64,000 nucleotides of DNA from NCBI RefSeq assembly GCF_000966265.1, contig NZ_LANF01000019.1, positions 310,001-374,000 of the forward strand, written 5' to 3'. Shown piece by piece: positions 52,126-60,622 of the stretch. The position numbers and the translations under genes were made by a program. Source of the stretch: Palaeococcus ferrophilus DSM 13482 (lineage in GTDB: Archaea > Methanobacteriota_B > Thermococci > Thermococcales > Thermococcaceae). Numbering within the stretch: position 1 is the first letter of the stretch; the number at the start of each line of letters is the position of its first letter. The notes under the pieces were generated by a model, which saw only the letters and a program-made list of their open reading frames with translations, was not told the DNA's origin and did not search any database.

Positions 52126-52755
52126 TCACCCACATGAACTCAAAATCCTGAAGACCTCATCCGTTAGATAATCGCCTTTCACCCTATCAACTGGGAATTC
52201 AACCGTCCCGTTTTGCGTTTCAATCCTCACCAAGACATCGTAGGGCCTCCCCCTCACTTCGACGGTCTCTTTCACGCAGGTGGTCTCCTTCGCGGCCCTG
52301 AACTCAAAGATGAGTACCGCCTTTCTCTCGAGGCTGTAACCTGTGTAGGTGGCGTTGAGGCAGCCTGTTAAAGTTATGCTTCTTGTTAAAGCCTCATCAA
52401 GGCTTTCGTAGCAGTTCCCTCTGCGGAAGACGAAGGGCCCTTCACCATTATTCGCCCGGCAGTAGAGCGTGGAGCCGTTCTCAAGTTCTATGATGGTATA
52501 ATCAGGAGGAGCCTCAAAGGTCTCGTTGATGTCCCAGACTCTCTTTCCTTTAGAGGACTCTTTGAAACGGAAGACCGCAACGTGGGTCACGTCGTTCGGA
52601 TAACCGGGAAGGAAATCCGTGCCTTTAAACTCGACCGGTTCGGGGAACTCCGCGTGCAGCTGGACTAAGTACCTCTCGGGGGATGAGAGGAAGAGGAGAA
52701 AGGCGATAGGTACGATGAAGATGAAAAAGAGGGAGGGTCCAAGGGGCCGCTTCAT
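52126..52755 (-). CDS. Hypothetical exported protein, operon partner of nnr
   Basis: A 209-residue protein with one N-terminal membrane anchor or uncleaved signal (SLFFIFIVPIAFLLFLSS) and a beta-rich extracytoplasmic part holding five cysteines (YCRANN, GNCYES, TGCLNA, TTCVKE, SSCG), which could form disulfides. No family recognised. ATG 52755 has GGTGGTCTC upstream. It follows the nnr stop by 9 bases, so it is probably in the same operon, but a functional link is unclear. Confidence 0.65.
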   Translation of the reverse strand: MKRPLGPSLFFIFIVPIAFLLFLSSPERYLVQLHAEFPEPVEFKGTDFLPGYPNDVTHVAVFRFKESSKGKRVWDINETFEAPPDYTIIELENGSTLYCRANNGEGPFVFRRGNCYESLDEALTRSITLTGCLNATYTGYSLERKAVLIFEFRAAKETTCVKETVEVRGRPYDVLVRIETQNGTVEFPVDRVKGDYLTDEVFRILSSCG

Positions 52756-52764
52756 GAGACCACC

Positions 52765-54207
52765 TCAGAACTCCAGCACCCACTTCACGGCATAAGGAAT
52801 CTTTTTGGCAACATCAAAGGCGGTGAAGTTCTCTTCCATCTCCTCCGTCACCATGTCGCCGGCGAGGCCGTTGAGGAAGGCCCCAACCGATGCTGCCCTC
52901 AACGGGGAGTTTCCGAGTGCAAGGAGTGCCCCAACCAATCCAGCTAAAACGTCCCCCGTTCCGCCCGTCGTCATGCCCCTGTTGCCGGTCTTGTTGTACT
53001 TCCAAACCTTTCCGTCGCTTATGATGTCGTAGGCCCCCTTGAGCAGGATTGTACCTCCAATGGTCTTGGCCTTCTCCACCACAAGCTTTGCCCTCTCTTC
53101 AAGGCTTCCTTCGGGGTTATCCCCAAACAGTACCCTGAACTCGCCGGCGTGGGGTGTCAACACGAACTTCCTGCCCTTAAGGACGTCTAAGTCCTCGGCA
53201 ATGGCCTTTAAAGCGTCGGCGTCTATGACTAGGGGCTTCTCACACCAGCGGAGGAACTCAAGGACGAACTCTTTCGTTTTAGTCTTCTCTCCGATTCCCG
53301 GGCCAATAACGACTGCATTAACACCGTCAGCTATTGCCAGAACGTCCTCCACGTCTTCCTTCGTGAAGTTCCTACCCTCAAAGGGGCGCAGGATTAGGTT
53401 GGGATCGTTTATTCTTCTCGCCGAGTACTCGGGCATCGCGAGGTAGACAAGATCCACAAGGTAGCTCGCCGCCTTAGCCGCCAGATAAGGGGCCCCGAAG
53501 TAGTCCTCGCTCCCGCCGACCACGAGAAGCTTCCCGTTCTGGCCCTTGTGTTCGCCCTTCTTCCTCAGCGCGAACTTAGCATCGCCGGGCCCCACGAGGT
53601 GGTAGAGCTCCCTTGGGTAGCCTATCTTTGCTATGACGCGCTCAAAATCCTGGTATTCCTCTTTGTCCCACTGGAACGTAACCGCAAAGTCGCAATCGAC
53701 GCGAACCCCACTCGGGTAGCCGCTCGGGAGGTCTACGCTCACGATCTTAGCCTTCCTGGCGTACTCGTTTATCTTCTCGATGGCACTCCTTATCGGCTCC
53801 CTCGGCTCACCCTTAGTCCCTGCCCCGAGGAGCGCATCCACTACCACGTTAAAGCCGGAGAGGTCGAGAGGGCGGATCTGAGAGGAGTCCTTAAGAACCT
53901 TGATCCTCACGAAGTCGAGTTTCCTAAGAGTCTCCCAGTTGTGGCGAGCTTCTTCGCTCCTTATCTTTGCCTCATCGCCGACGAGGAAGAGTGTAACCTC
54001 ATTCTCAAAGCTGAGGTACCTTGCAGCAACAAAGCCATCGCCGCCGTTGTTGCCCGTTCCGGAGAAGACCGCTATTTTAAGGCCCCTCCCAAAGCGCTCC
54101 TCGATGGTTCTCGCGACTCCCGCTCCCGCGTTCTCCATTAGCTGGTGAGGGAGTATACCCAACCACTTCGCGTTTATATCCCAGATGTAGACGTCCTCAA
54201 TTCTCAT
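52765..54207 (-). CDS. nnr: Bifunctional NAD(P)H-hydrate repair enzyme
   Basis: A 480-residue fusion of an epimerase (YjeF_N, residues about 1-210) and an ADP/ATP-dependent dehydratase (ribokinase-like, about 225-480). N-terminal sugar-phosphate motif FSGTGNNGGDGFVAARYL. C-terminal VVIGPGIG and the conserved NRGMTTGGTGDVLAGLVGAL with the catalytic Asp. It repairs damaged hydrated NAD(P)H, important at high temperature. ATG 54207 follows GGGGGTAATC. Length and domain order are normal. Confidence 0.94.
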   Translation of the reverse strand: MRIEDVYIWDINAKWLGILPHQLMENAGAGVARTIEERFGRGLKIAVFSGTGNNGGDGFVAARYLSFENEVTLFLVGDEAKIRSEEARHNWETLRKLDFVRIKVLKDSSQIRPLDLSGFNVVVDALLGAGTKGEPREPIRSAIEKINEYARKAKIVSVDLPSGYPSGVRVDCDFAVTFQWDKEEYQDFERVIAKIGYPRELYHLVGPGDAKFALRKKGEHKGQNGKLLVVGGSEDYFGAPYLAAKAASYLVDLVYLAMPEYSARRINDPNLILRPFEGRNFTKEDVEDVLAIADGVNAVVIGPGIGEKTKTKEFVLEFLRWCEKPLVIDADALKAIAEDLDVLKGRKFVLTPHAGEFRVLFGDNPEGSLEERAKLVVEKAKTIGGTILLKGAYDIISDGKVWKYNKTGNRGMTTGGTGDVLAGLVGALLALGNSPLRAASVGAFLNGLAGDMVTEEMEENFTAFDVAKKIPYAVKWVLEF

Positions 54208-54344
54208 GATTACCCCCGCTGGATTCTATGGCGTGAAGGGTTAAATCCTTTTGCCGCAGTTCCACCGGCTCGAGGGTCAAAAGGGTTTCCAAAGTTTATT
54301 ATTATGATGAAGGCGATGTGAGAGTATAAGCCTCACCCGTGGAG

Positions 54345-54655
54345 ATGCCCATGACAAGCCGTCCCCCAAAATGGGTTGAAGAGCATCCTGTTCTGACCTT
54401 CTACGTCATGGCCTTCGCCATCTCGTGGGCGGGCTACCTTCTAGGGCTGGCCTACACATATGACCTCTTCCCGTTTCAGAGTGCGCTTTTCTTCGCGGTC
54501 GGCGGCGTGGGGCCGGCTTTTTGGGAGAAGGAGTGGATGTCCCGGAGGTCATCCCCTACACGGCCCTTGTGACGTTGGTCGCAGCGGTTATCGTCGTGGC
54601 CCCCTTCGGGTGGGAGAACCTCTCACGCTCCGGAAGAACTGCGAGCAGTGCTTAG
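54345..54655 (+). pseudogene. Remnant of a CPBP/CAAX intramembrane protease
   Basis: The N-terminal part PPKWVEEHPVLTFYVMAFAI, then SWAGYLLGLAYTYDLFPFQS resembles the first helices of CPBP-family proteases. The frame breaks near TTTTT (54518-54522); a one-base insertion leads into VIPYTALVTLVAAVIVVAPF and WENLSRS to the stop at 54655, similar to the end of such proteins. Even joined, the length is about 103 residues against 250-290, and the EExxxR and H motifs are absent. It is a decayed gene with an internal deletion. It overlaps the convergent gene by 33 bases. Confidence 0.6.
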
Positions 54656-55036
54656 AGCAAGCCCAAAGCCCGCCAGGGCTGCCAGGTACCAGGGGATGAC
54701 AAACAGCGTCAGGCCCAACGAAACATGGGCGAAAGGCGCGTAGGGTAGATCAAACAGGAGTGCCGCGCCAAAGTAAGCCAACAGGGTTTTTAGGGGGAGG
54801 ACTCCCCTCCTGAGCGTCACCACGAGGTAAACTTCCAGGGCACCCATGAGGAGGATGTAGCCCGGGATGGTAAACCTCGGCCGGGGTAGCTTCATTAGAA
54901 GGGGAACGTTGTAAAAGAGCACTATTCCAAGAGTGTCCATCGCCGAGATGAACCGAAAGGCGAGCCGGAACATCAGTAAGAGCGGGAGCCATGGTGAAGG
55001 CCTTTTTCCAGCTTTGTTCATGTTCATGGAATCCAT
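54623..55036 (-). CDS. Hypothetical membrane protein, 137 aa
   Basis: A protein with about four hydrophobic helices (PLLLMFRLAFRFISAMDTLG, then GYILLMGALEVYLVVTLRRG, LLAYFGAALLFDLPY and LFVIPWYLAALAGFGLAL). The end is short and Ser-rich. No family recognised. ATG 55036 is the first of three starts (55036, 55027, 55021) after GGTGGGAATGATAAC. It lies between a decayed CPBP gene and a macrodomain gene. Confidence 0.55.
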   Translation of the reverse strand: MDSMNMNKAGKRPSPWLPLLLMFRLAFRFISAMDTLGIVLFYNVPLLMKLPRPRFTIPGYILLMGALEVYLVVTLRRGVLPLKTLLAYFGAALLFDLPYAPFAHVSLGLTLFVIPWYLAALAGFGLALSTARSSSGA

Positions 55037-55078
55037 GTTATCATTCCCACCGCCCGAGTGGGACTTTAAATCGAAGGG

Positions 55079-55618
55079 TTAGGAGCAGACCTCCAGAGCC
55101 CTTCTGTAGGTATCCTCCGAGTACAGCACGAGGTAGACCCTCTCGACGCTCCTCGCTTCCTTCTCAAACTCCTCGACGACCCTTTTGAAGATCTTCACGA
55201 CCTCCTCAAGCGGACAGCCGTAGATGCCGGCGCTTACCGCCGGAAAGGCTATGCTCTTAACACCGAGCTCCTCCGCCTTCCTCAGCGCCCCAAGGATCGC
55301 CCTCTTAAGCTTCTCCTTCTTCCCCTCGTCCCAGAGGCCACCGCAGTAGGGTCCAACAGTGTGGATGACGTAGCGGATGCCGTACTTCTCGAGCCTCATG
55401 GCAGGTGTCACGACGACCTCCCCGTGCTCGATGTGGTCTTTTCCAAGCTGCTCGCGCATGGCCTCCTTGCTTATCCTCACGTACTCGCGGGCGTTTCCGG
55501 CTGCGGCTTTTGCTATCGCGTAGGCAACGCCTCCACCGTGCTCCAGATAGCGGTTGGCGGCGTTGACTATGGCCTCGGCCGGAAAGCGGGTTATGTCGCC
55601 CCTTACCACCTCCAGCAT
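55079..55618 (-). CDS. Macrodomain ADP-ribose-binding protein
   Basis: A 179-residue stand-alone macrodomain. GDITRFPAEAIVNAANRYLE and the GGGVAYAI loop (near residue 30) bind ADP-ribose; later VIHTVGPYCGG and FPAVSAGIYGCPLEE are further family motifs. Members remove O-acetyl-ADP-ribose or mono-ADP-ribose. ATG 55618 follows GGGGATGGGCG; an upstream TTG- or ATG-starting frame at 55633 would add five residues. The next gene on the same strand overlaps only if that longer start is used. Confidence 0.92.
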   Translation of the reverse strand: MLEVVRGDITRFPAEAIVNAANRYLEHGGGVAYAIAKAAAGNAREYVRISKEAMREQLGKDHIEHGEVVVTPAMRLEKYGIRYVIHTVGPYCGGLWDEGKKEKLKRAILGALRKAEELGVKSIAFPAVSAGIYGCPLEEVVKIFKRVVEEFEKEARSVERVYLVLYSEDTYRRALEVCS

Positions 55619-55629
55619 CGCCCATCCCC

Positions 55630-56607
55630 TCACTCTTCGTTCCCCACAAGCCGCAGGAGGAAGTTCTTCTCCTTTTCGGATAGGCCCTTGAGGTCACTTA
55701 GAATCACGACACTGGCCCCGTGGAGGATGGCATAGTCCCTGAGCGTTGAGAGGAACTTCGCCACGGTGTTGAAGCCGTTCTCGAGTATCAGGTACTCCAC
55801 GCCCTCCACAACGATGAGGGGCCGCTTGCCCTCGTCACTGGCGCGCCTCATAAACTTAAGGGCGATGTCAAGTATTTTCGGCAGGTTCGTTGGTGAGACG
55901 GCATTCTCTTCGGTGGCCTTTGTTATCCAGAACCAGTTGGGACCGTTATCGCGCCGTCGGGAGAAAACGAGGGCATGCCTGAGGATATCGCGGGATATCG
56001 TGGGGAGGACCACCATTCCGGTGGGGAAGTCGGGGGGCGCGTTCTCAACCTCGAAGGATCCCTTGAACGTTGTGCCGATGAGGTGTCTCGTGGAGACGTA
56101 AGCTGCCAGAAGGGCCACGAGGCTCGAGAGTACGTGGAGTGTCCTTGGTTCCCCGAGTATGCCAACGATCCCCGCCATGACGCCAAAGATTCCCTCCAAC
56201 AGGCCTATCTGGACAAGCTGGCCCTCGCGGCTCATTATCAGAAAGGCCGAGGCAATCACAATGGACGCCGCTATCAGCGAAAGGGCCCCCACTTCGTGGG
56301 CGGGGGTTAGGAAGAGCAGGGCCGCTATCGGAAGGAACGAGAAGAACTTCAGTTCGAGGTGGTAGGGGACGGGCTTGAGGAGCTCCTCCCCCATCTTTAT
56401 GTTGCCCAGCCACAGGAAGAAGGCGAAGAAGGCGATGCTTATTTTGTACACCTCGTCAGCAGGGCGGAGGTGGTGTATCGCGAGGGTAAGCCAGCCGAAG
56501 GAGTAGTAGAGGAGAGATTTCCTCTCCGTGGTGTAGTAGCTGTAGAACATAATGACGTACGCCACGAGAAATGCAACACCGATTACCATGTCACCGTAAC
56601 CTATCAA
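55630..56607 (-). CDS. DUF835 domain membrane protein (second copy)
   Basis: A 325-residue protein with seven or eight N-terminal membrane helices (residues about 5-175) and a C-terminal DUF835 domain with GMVVLPTISRDILRHALVFS, PLIVVEGVEYLILENGFNTV and YAILHGASVVILSD. It is a larger relative of the protein at 36310-37128. Its TTG start (56607) overlaps the stop of the deaminase gene as TTGA and has GGAGGGG upstream; ATG 56589 is an alternative. Translation coupling to the MTA/SAH deaminase gene follows. Confidence 0.78.
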   Translation of the reverse strand: MIGYGDMVIGVAFLVAYVIMFYSYYTTERKSLLYYSFGWLTLAIHHLRPADEVYKISIAFFAFFLWLGNIKMGEELLKPVPYHLELKFFSFLPIAALLFLTPAHEVGALSLIAASIVIASAFLIMSREGQLVQIGLLEGIFGVMAGIVGILGEPRTLHVLSSLVALLAAYVSTRHLIGTTFKGSFEVENAPPDFPTGMVVLPTISRDILRHALVFSRRRDNGPNWFWITKATEENAVSPTNLPKILDIALKFMRRASDEGKRPLIVVEGVEYLILENGFNTVAKFLSTLRDYAILHGASVVILSDLKGLSEKEKNFLLRLVGNEE

Positions 56608-57878
56608 CCCAACCCCTCCATGGCTTTCTCCACGAGGGAGAGTACCTTCTCCTCGTCAAGCGTTAGTACTTCGCGGTCGAGCATTATAATCTTTCCGTCC
56701 ACTATGGTAGTTTCCACGTCGTTGCCGCTGGCCGAGTAGACCATGTGGCTTACCACGTTGTTTACGGGCCTGAGGTGGGGCTGGGAGAAGTTTAGTATGG
56801 CGATGTCCGCGAGGTAGCCCTCCTTTATGGCTCCCGCATTTAGGCGGAGTGCCCTGGCACCGTTGAGGGTCGCCATCCCGAAGACGGTCTTTGCATCGGC
56901 CACCGTCGGGTCGAGGTTGTGCACCTTGTGGAGAAGCGCTGCAAGCTTCATCTCCTCGAGCATGTCGAGGTTGTTGTTGCTCGCGGCACCGTCGGTGCCG
57001 AGGCCGATGTTAACTCCCGCGTTCAGGAGCTTTCCTATGGGCATGACGCCGCTGGCAAGTTTCATATTGCTCCCCGGGTTGTGGGCGACGGTAACACCGT
57101 GCCTGGCCAGAATCTGAACGTCCCTGCTGTCGAGCCAGACGCCGTGCGCTATGATGACGTCGCTCCCAAGGAAGCCGATGTCCTCAAGCAGGACAACGGG
57201 GCTTTTTCCGTAGCGCTCCTGGATTCTCCCGACCTCGCTCATGGTCTCGCTCACGTGAATCGTTATGAGCTTCCCGTGCTCGTCTGCGAGCTTTCTCACC
57301 TCTTTAAGCAGGGCTAGGGAACAGGTGTACGGCGCGTGCGGCCCGAAGACGAAGTGAACCCTCTCAGATTTAAGACCTTCTATGGCTTCCATCTCTCGGA
57401 GGGCCTCCCTCAGCTCCTTCTCCGTCCTGTCCGGATCGCCGAGGTCTATCATGCCGTAGGAAAGGTAGCCCCTAAGGCCGCTCTCGAGGACTGCCTCGGC
57501 CACCTTGTCCATGTGGAAGTACATGTCCAGGAAGGTCGTCGTCCCGCTCTTTATCATCTCAAGGGCGCCGAGGTAGGCACCGACCTTAATGGTTTCCTTC
57601 GTCAGCTTGGCCTCCTTCGGCCAGATGTGCTTTTCGAGCCACTCCATAAGCGGCAGATCATCCGCTAAGCCCCTCAAGAGGCCCATCGGGGAGTGCGTGT
57701 GGAGGTTCACGAAGCCGGGGGAAACTACCCTCCCTTTGGCGTCTATAACGGTGTCGACGGCCTCGTCTATGTTCCTGGCGACCTTGGTGATGGTGTTGCC
57801 CTCGATGAGAACGTCCGCCCTAACGACATCAAAGTTCTCGCCGTAGATGACGTGTCCGTTCTTGATGAGAATGCTCAT
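56604..57878 (-). CDS. mtaD: 5-methylthioadenosine/S-adenosylhomocysteine deaminase
   Basis: A 424-residue amidohydrolase-fold enzyme that deaminates MTA or SAH to the inosine form, in the S-adenosylmethionine salvage route. Metal motif FVNLHTHSPMG near residue 60, then HVSETMSEV, AHGVWL and GTDGAASNNNLDMLEE. Close to recalled Thermococcales MtaD. ATG 57878 follows GAGGTGATAGTC. Together with the next gene upstream (MTA phosphorylase) it makes a salvage pair, 66 bases apart. Confidence 0.93.
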   Translation of the reverse strand: MSILIKNGHVIYGENFDVVRADVLIEGNTITKVARNIDEAVDTVIDAKGRVVSPGFVNLHTHSPMGLLRGLADDLPLMEWLEKHIWPKEAKLTKETIKVGAYLGALEMIKSGTTTFLDMYFHMDKVAEAVLESGLRGYLSYGMIDLGDPDRTEKELREALREMEAIEGLKSERVHFVFGPHAPYTCSLALLKEVRKLADEHGKLITIHVSETMSEVGRIQERYGKSPVVLLEDIGFLGSDVIIAHGVWLDSRDVQILARHGVTVAHNPGSNMKLASGVMPIGKLLNAGVNIGLGTDGAASNNNLDMLEEMKLAALLHKVHNLDPTVADAKTVFGMATLNGARALRLNAGAIKEGYLADIAILNFSQPHLRPVNNVVSHMVYSASGNDVETTIVDGKIIMLDREVLTLDEEKVLSLVEKAMEGLG

Positions 57879-57944
57879 GACTATCACCTCTTTTTAAAGA
57901 ATTATGTTTCCGATGGAAGTTAAAAAGGTGACGGAAGAAGAGGA

Positions 57945-58718
57945 TCAGACAAACATCGTCTTCAGCACATCGGCACAGCCGCAGTGCCTCTCCTCCGGAA
58001 TCCTTGGGATGGCCTTCTTGAGGAGCTCCTGAACCTTGTAGTTGTTCTCGGCCATGACCTTGAGGACCTCCTGGGCATCCACCGGCTTGTCGGCCCAGAC
58101 GTCGTAGTCAGTGACGGTCGCTATGTTGGCATAGCACATTCCGAGCTCCCTAGCGAGGTTTATCTCCGGGACGAGGGTCATTCCGATAATATGGGCGTAC
58201 TGCCTGAACATGAAGCTCTCGGCGCGGGTTGAGAATCTCGGTCCCTCGATGCAGACGTAGGTGCCCTTCTCGTGCACCGGGAAGCCGAGCTCTTTAGCAG
58301 TCTCGTAGAATATCTTTCTCATCTCGGGGCAGAAGGGGTCAGCCATGGAAACGTGGGCAACGCGCGGCCCGTTGTAGAAGGTGTAGTCGCGCTTTTTAGT
58401 GAAGTCAATGAACTGGTCGGTTATGACGATGTCGCCCGGCTTGTACTCCTCACGGAGCGAGCCGACGGCGGTAACCCCTATAACCCTCTCGACGCCGAGC
58501 TCCTTGAGCGCCCAGATGTTGGCCCTGTAAGGAACCTCGTGCGGCGGAAACTCGTGGTGCTTGCCGTGTCTCGGGATGAAGGCCACCTCAACGCCCTCTA
58601 TCTCTCCAATTTCCACCGGAGCCGACGGTCTGCCGTAGGGAGTGTGCACCTTAACGGTCTCCTTGGGCTCGAAGACGCCGTAAACGCCTGAACCGCCGAT
58701 GATACCAATCTTCACCAT
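57945..58718 (-). CDS. mtnP: S-methyl-5'-thioadenosine phosphorylase
   Basis: A 257-residue enzyme of the MTAP/PNP family that phosphorolyses MTA to adenine and methylthioribose 1-phosphate. Phosphate-loop GGSGVYG near the N-terminus, [20 protein letters not shown] and a [17 protein letters not shown] substrate segment. A CGC triple near the C-terminus (RHCGCAD) is the thermophilic disulfide feature described for Pyrococcus and Sulfolobus MTAPs. ATG 58718 follows GGGTGATGTCT. Confidence 0.93.
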   Translation of the reverse strand: MVKIGIIGGSGVYGVFEPKETVKVHTPYGRPSAPVEIGEIEGVEVAFIPRHGKHHEFPPHEVPYRANIWALKELGVERVIGVTAVGSLREEYKPGDIVITDQFIDFTKKRDYTFYNGPRVAHVSMADPFCPEMRKIFYETAKELGFPVHEKGTYVCIEGPRFSTRAESFMFRQYAHIIGMTLVPEINLARELGMCYANIATVTDYDVWADKPVDAQEVLKVMAENNYKVQELLKKAIPRIPEERHCGCADVLKTMFV

Positions 58719-58832
58719 AGACATCACCCTGATAAAATAGGGGCCGGGTTATTTAAGGATTGCCTCCTCGGTGAAATGTGCGGCCCAAAAGAGAATGAAA
58801 GGAGCATAGCCATGAAATTCGGCGGCGGAGCT

Positions 58833-59183
58833 TTATTTTTCAAGCTTCTCCCGCAGCTGTTCCATCTCTATCCCGAAGTTCCTCGTGAGTTCCGTAATCT
58901 CCCGCTCAAGCCTGTCCACTGCCAGGTAGAGCTTGAAGAGGAGGATGTAGGCAAAGCCTATGGCCACGAGGAAGAGCGAATCGAGTCCCCTTCCGAGGCC
59001 GAGGATGTTGCGTATCTCCATTGAAATCTTCACTGGAAAGGCTGCGATGATAAGCATCACGAGCAGGAGCGACTCCCAGAACAGGAAATCGCGCCAGTCG
59101 AACTCCTTCTTTCCGTACTTGCCGAGGACGTAGAGCATCAGGCCGATTATTATCACGAAGGCAATGTACTGGGCAACATACAT
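58833..59183 (-). CDS. DUF2304 family membrane protein
   Basis: A 116-residue protein with three predicted helices (residues about 4-22, 32-52 and 70-92) and a charged C-terminal coiled tail (LDRLEREITELTRNFGIEME). DUF2304 proteins usually accompany dolichyl-phosphate-type GT2 enzymes, and this gene is 5 bases after such a GT2 fusion. ATG 59183 has GAGGTGATGGAT before it. Probably a helper of lipid-linked glycan synthesis. Confidence 0.8.
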   Translation of the reverse strand: MYVAQYIAFVIIIGLMLYVLGKYGKKEFDWRDFLFWESLLLVMLIIAAFPVKISMEIRNILGLGRGLDSLFLVAIGFAYILLFKLYLAVDRLEREITELTRNFGIEMEQLREKLEK

Positions 59184-59188
59184 ATCCA

Positions 59189-60511
59189 TCACCTCAGCTT
59201 ATCCAGCATTAGATTGAGGGCGATTTTGATACCTTCGAGCACGTTGGTTCCTTTTTTCATTGCGTATTCGGTGTAGACCGCCTTTATTGGCACCTCGATG
59301 ATTCTGCACTTGGCCTTTGAGACCTCGATTATTATCTCGCTCGAGACGGCGTAGCGGTCGCAGGTTATCCTCACCTTTGAGGCACACTCCCGGTTAAAAC
59401 ATCTCAGCCCGCTCTGGCTGTCGCTAACGTACCTGGCCGCGAACAGGGCGGTGATAGAGTCGAGGACGAAGTTGCCGAAGCGCTTGACGAAGGGCATCTC
59501 GCTGACATCACCCTTGAGGCGGGAGCCGACCGCGAAGTCCGCCCTCCCCTCAGCCACGGGGGCCATCACGCGGAGGGCATCGCTTACCAGGTGCTGACCG
59601 TCGGCATCGAAGGTTACTATGAGCTCCGCACCGCGTAGGAGGGCGTATTTTATGCCGGTCCCCAGGGCCCCACCTAGGCCGCGGTTGATTAGGTGTCTGA
59701 CCACCCTCACGCCCTTTGAGCGCGCTATCTCCTCCGTTCTATCGCGGGAGCCATCGTTGACCACTATGACCTCTTCGGGCCTGAAGTACTCGAGGAGCGA
59801 ATCGAGCACGCCCCCTATCGTCCTCTCCTCGTTGTACGCGGGAACCACTACGTAGGCGTTGAGGAGGCGTCTGAGGAGTTCCCTTGCCTGGATCAAATCA
59901 TTTACCTCAAAGGTGGGCCTCTCCGCGATTTGAAAGCTCATTCTCCCGCTCTCGTGGCCCGTTATCATGACGCTGAGTGCCCCCACGCGGTTAGCCGGTA
60001 TCACGTCGTAGCCATGATCTCCAACCACGACGGTCTTCGATGCCGGAACGCTGAATTCCTCCATGATCGCCCTGAGCTGCCCCTCGTTTGGCTTCACGTC
60101 CTCGATGGGAACATCGTCCCTCGCGGAGACCAGGTCAAAGAACCTCATGAGGCCGTGCATTTCGAGGGCCTTGAGGGCGGCTTCCCGGGGGCTTCGCGTC
60201 ATCAGGGCAACTTTTACACCGTTCTCTTTCAGAAAGCTGAGAAGTTCCCTCGCTCCATCAAAGGGATAGCTCTCCTCCATGCGCTCCACTTCAAGGTCTA
60301 TCAGTATTCTGTGTAGCTCATCAAAGCTTCTGCCGGTTTCCTTCGCTATTCTCTCGAGGTTCTCGTACATCGGGGTTAAGTCTCCCACCCTCTCCTCGCT
60401 TATGCCGAGGGATATCAGCCTCTGCCTGAGCTCCTCCTTTATCTCCTGAAAGGGTTTTGGCGCCCCTATGAGGGTTCCGTCGAGGTCAAAGACCACCAGT
60501 CTTATGTCCAT
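59189..60511 (-). CDS. HAD hydrolase - GT2 glycosyltransferase fusion
   Basis: A 440-residue fusion. Residues 1 to about 213 form a HAD phosphatase with FDLDGT (D9 region), a TRSPREAAL loop and GDHGYDVIPANRVG. From about residue 218 is a GT2 domain of the dolichyl-phosphate-mannose or glucose synthase type: PAYNEERTIGGVLDSLL, VNDGSRDRT and FDADGQH at 301-307. No C-terminal membrane helices are seen, and DUF2304 follows. The HAD part may dephosphorylate or control the lipid or sugar donor; this combination is unusual. ATG 60511 follows GGGTGAGCAGC. Confidence 0.82.
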   Translation of the reverse strand: MDIRLVVFDLDGTLIGAPKPFQEIKEELRQRLISLGISEERVGDLTPMYENLERIAKETGRSFDELHRILIDLEVERMEESYPFDGARELLSFLKENGVKVALMTRSPREAALKALEMHGLMRFFDLVSARDDVPIEDVKPNEGQLRAIMEEFSVPASKTVVVGDHGYDVIPANRVGALSVMITGHESGRMSFQIAERPTFEVNDLIQARELLRRLLNAYVVVPAYNEERTIGGVLDSLLEYFRPEEVIVVNDGSRDRTEEIARSKGVRVVRHLINRGLGGALGTGIKYALLRGAELIVTFDADGQHLVSDALRVMAPVAEGRADFAVGSRLKGDVSEMPFVKRFGNFVLDSITALFAARYVSDSQSGLRCFNRECASKVRITCDRYAVSSEIIIEVSKAKCRIIEVPIKAVYTEYAMKKGTNVLEGIKIALNLMLDKLR

Positions 60512-60622
60512 GCTGCTCACCCTTTACGCGCGCTTTTCTATAGGGGAATGGGGTTTAAATGACCTTCGCCGGTTCCGAAGGGTTTATCTACCTTACACTC
60601 CTTCACCCCGTGGGGATGAAAA

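Noticed and set aside
54300-54345. C/D box RNA at ATGATGA (about 54303)
   Set aside because: Only a C-like box was found; no CTGA at guide distance and no terminal stem.
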